DNA from: Chrysomallon squamiferum
Taxonomy: Eukaryota; Mollusca; Gastropoda; Neomphalida; Peltospiridae
NCBI GenBank assembly: GCA_012295275.1
Contig: CM022674.1
Span: forward strand, 14,339,374 to 14,403,373
DNA: 64,000 nucleotides
Direction of reading: 5' to 3'
Below the pieces are notes generated by a model. It saw nothing but the letters and a program-made list of their open reading frames with translations. It was not told the origin of the DNA and did no database searches. Made by a program: the position numbers and the translations under genes. Positions within the stretch are counted from its first letter, which is position 1. Each line of letters begins with the position of its first letter. Shown in pieces: positions 62,301 through 64,000 of the stretch.

Positions 62301-64000
62301 TCTTTCCACATGTATCCTCTCTCACTCTGTCCATCTGTATCAATCTACACAGAAAGAGTCACATGTACATGTACACACATAAACACATTTATACATACAT
62401 ACATACATACATACACAGATACATACATAAACATACACACACATGCAATGATAAACACACATACATACAAACATACATATATTCATATATCATACACATA
62501 CACACATACACACACACACACACACACACGAATATCTCATTTTGTCTGTCTGTGTTTCTCTCTACTTACAAAGGGCTGTTTCGTCCTGTGGCTACGTGCA
62601 GTGGACATAATCCGTTTTTATTGAACAGCTTGAAGTTGATGCCTGAAACTCCACAGAGAATTTTAACAGCATCGTTATTGCCACTGTTGATAGCAACATG
62701 CAGTGAGGTATTTCCATCAACATCCTGGTGTAAAATAAACACTTAACAACAGACAAGAAAACAACATAAACTTTCAGTAGAGATAACTGACAATACTGCC
62801 TACATCAGTTCAGTCATCTCTCTTACAAACAGAGCCCATATCTACTTGAATTATGTTAAAATACTGCCCATATCTATTTAAAATATGTTAAAATAATAAC
62901 CATATCTACCTTATCTTTATATACTGCCCATATCTACCTTATGTTTAGATACTGCCCATATCTACTTACATAATATTAAAATACTACTAACATCTACATA
63001 TAATATGTTAAAAATACTGCTTAAATCTATTTAAATTATTTATGTTAAAAATACTGCTCATATATACTTAAATAATTTATGCTGGGAATACTGCTAATTT
63101 TTACATAGATAAGTCATGTTAAAATACTACTTATATCTACTGAATTATTTCTCTTAAAAATACAGCCTATATCCAATTATTTCTTTTAAAAATACTGCCT
63201 ATATCTAATCATTACTGTTAAAAATATTGTCTATATCTAGTTTAATATTTGCTGTTAAAAATTCTGCCTATATCTAGTTTGATCATTTCTGTTCAAGATT
63301 CAACTTACAAAATTTCTGTTATTTACCTGTGAGTTAACATCACATCCTTTCTTGACAAGTTCAGGTAAAACCTCTTTCATGGACTCCCCTGCTTCCACAG
63401 CACAGTGAAGGGCTGTAATCTGCTGCTTGTTGCTGGTTTTTACATTGGCACCAGCATCCAGCAGTAACTTAACTATCACTTCCTTTTTCCTGCATAAAAC
63501 AAAATTAATATACACCTAGTGACAAAATTAACATTTTATTTAGCCGAGTCTGGTTGAAGAGTAAAGTCTTCTTCTTGAAATCAGTCATTCAGTTACTCAC
63601 TGTGTGTGCATGTCACTGGTTTATTCACTCACACAGATATATCAATGAGTTTGTTACTCACTGTGTGTGCATGTCACTGGTTTATTCACTCACACAGATA
63701 TATCAATGAGTTTGTTACTCACTGTGTGTGCATGTCAATGGTTTATTCACTCACACAGATATGAGAAATAGTTTGTTTCTCAGCTACAGTTCAATTCAGA
63801 TGAATATAAAATCAACAAGAAATTATCAAAAAGTTTATTACTGTTACTAGTTATTGTGATGACAATATATTTATTCAGAATAAATATATCAAGAGAGAAG
63901 AAAGATGTTTGATGTGTGTAGATGTCACTGGTTTATTTACCCACAGAATGGCAAACATCAATGGTGTATTTCCAAATAACATCTGGTTCATCCAGACTGG
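59155..64000 (-). CDS. Ankyrin-repeat RING-type E3 ubiquitin ligase, mind bomb-like (3' part)
   Basis: Minus-strand exons, in transcript order: about 63948-64000, 63327-63489, 62570-62724, 62091-62223, 61391-61493, 61027-61082, 59155-59310. They encode at least five ankyrin repeats (GNTPLMFAIL, EVIVKLLLDAGANVKTSN, GNTSLHVAINSGNNDAVKIL, NDLTPLHLACLQANFDMVKL, SGKTPLHCAV). A C3HC4-type RING follows: CMLC, PCGHCVVCKNC, CPKC. Such ligases ubiquitylate membrane or signalling proteins; mind bomb acts on Notch ligands, but membership here is inferred from the ankyrin-then-RING order. Phases join except between 61027 (phase 0 out) and 59310 (phase 2 in), where one exon is missing from this model. The RING exon ends at a donor GTAAAT. 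Read through, it stops at 59117. The 5' end is beyond the window. Confidence 0.75.
59311..61026. other. Intron of the ankyrin-RING gene; one coding exon unaccounted for
   Basis: AT-rich with (TA)n near 60626-60646. The block at about 59730-59945 (AAGGTCAAAAGGTCAG, AAGATTGGCCCAGTAGTTCC) is of mixed composition, unlike its surroundings, and may be an interspersed repeat. I could not find the phase 0-to-1 exon that the gene model requires. Confidence 0.5.
61494..62090. other. Intron of the ankyrin-RING gene
   Basis: Poly-A at about 61651-61674 and 61920-61938, (ATT)n/(GTT)n around 61755-61860. No gene was seen. Confidence 0.8.
62224..62569. other. Intron of the ankyrin-RING gene with CATA/CA repeats
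   Basis: (CATA)n and (CA)n tracts run from about 62385 to 62529. Nothing else was recognised. Confidence 0.8.
62800..63300. repeat. Degenerate ~40-bp repeat
   Basis: Ten or more diverged copies of AAAATACTGCCCATATCTAC then TTAAATTATTTATGTT lie in an intron of the ankyrin-RING gene. Confidence 0.8.
63595..63775. repeat. 60-bp repeat, three copies, matching the donor edge of the next upstream exon
   Basis: Copies of TGTGTGTGCATGTCACTGG TTTATTCACTCACACAGATA match TGTGTGTAGATGTCACTGGT TTATTTACCCACAGAATGG at about 63915-63955, which spans the donor of the ankyrin exon at the window edge. Confidence 0.8.

Overview
This window is a piece of an AT-rich metazoan nuclear genome with spliceosomal introns. 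Protein similarity and the small-intron, repeat-laden layout fit a lophotrochozoan, most likely a mollusc. That assignment is inferred; the sequence does not identify a species. Almost all non-coding DNA is intron or spacer full of (CA)n, (GA)n, (TA)n, (TTTA)n and (ATT)n tracts and of minisatellites with units of 15-115 bp.

Layout. (1) 186-38094, minus strand: a BAR-PH-ArfGAP-ankyrin protein of the ACAP (centaurin-beta) family, assembled from 20 coding exons; its last exons lie beyond the left edge. Two exons are out of frame as sequenced: one extra base in the ArfGAP zinc-finger exon and a 20-nt duplication at the start of a BAR exon. (2) 21693-23924, plus strand: a secreted leucine-rich-repeat protein of 743 aa, with its coding sequence in one exon, nested antisense inside a 14-kb ACAP intron. 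(3) 40566-48145, plus strand: a complete enolase gene, 13 coding exons, 434 aa. (4) 50685-56253, plus strand: a complete spermidine synthase gene, 8 exons, 289 aa. (5) 59155-64000, minus strand: the 3' part of an ankyrin-repeat RING E3 ligase resembling mind bomb, running off the right edge. ACAP and enolase are divergent across a 2.4-kb spacer. Spermidine synthase and the RING gene converge. The five genes have unrelated jobs (Arf/membrane traffic, extracellular matrix or recognition, glycolysis, polyamines, ubiquitylation), and I see no shared pathway.

Main observation. About ten exon boundaries in four different genes are flanked by tandem arrays or multi-copy duplications that begin exactly at, or a few to 40 bases inside, the exon. 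Many repeat units therefore carry a copy of the splice site and often of coding bases. This recurrent splice-junction-anchored minisatellite pattern is the most unusual signal here. It would flood introns with decoy splice sites. Two of the affected regions also hold the apparent breaks in ACAP or sit next to one. Other items worth checking are an 18-nt in-frame microexon in the BAR domain, a 50-nt exon-like segment that would stop translation, an inverted pair of minisatellite arrays, a 117-bp foldback element in a spermidine synthase intron, and the very basic C-terminal tail of the LRR protein.
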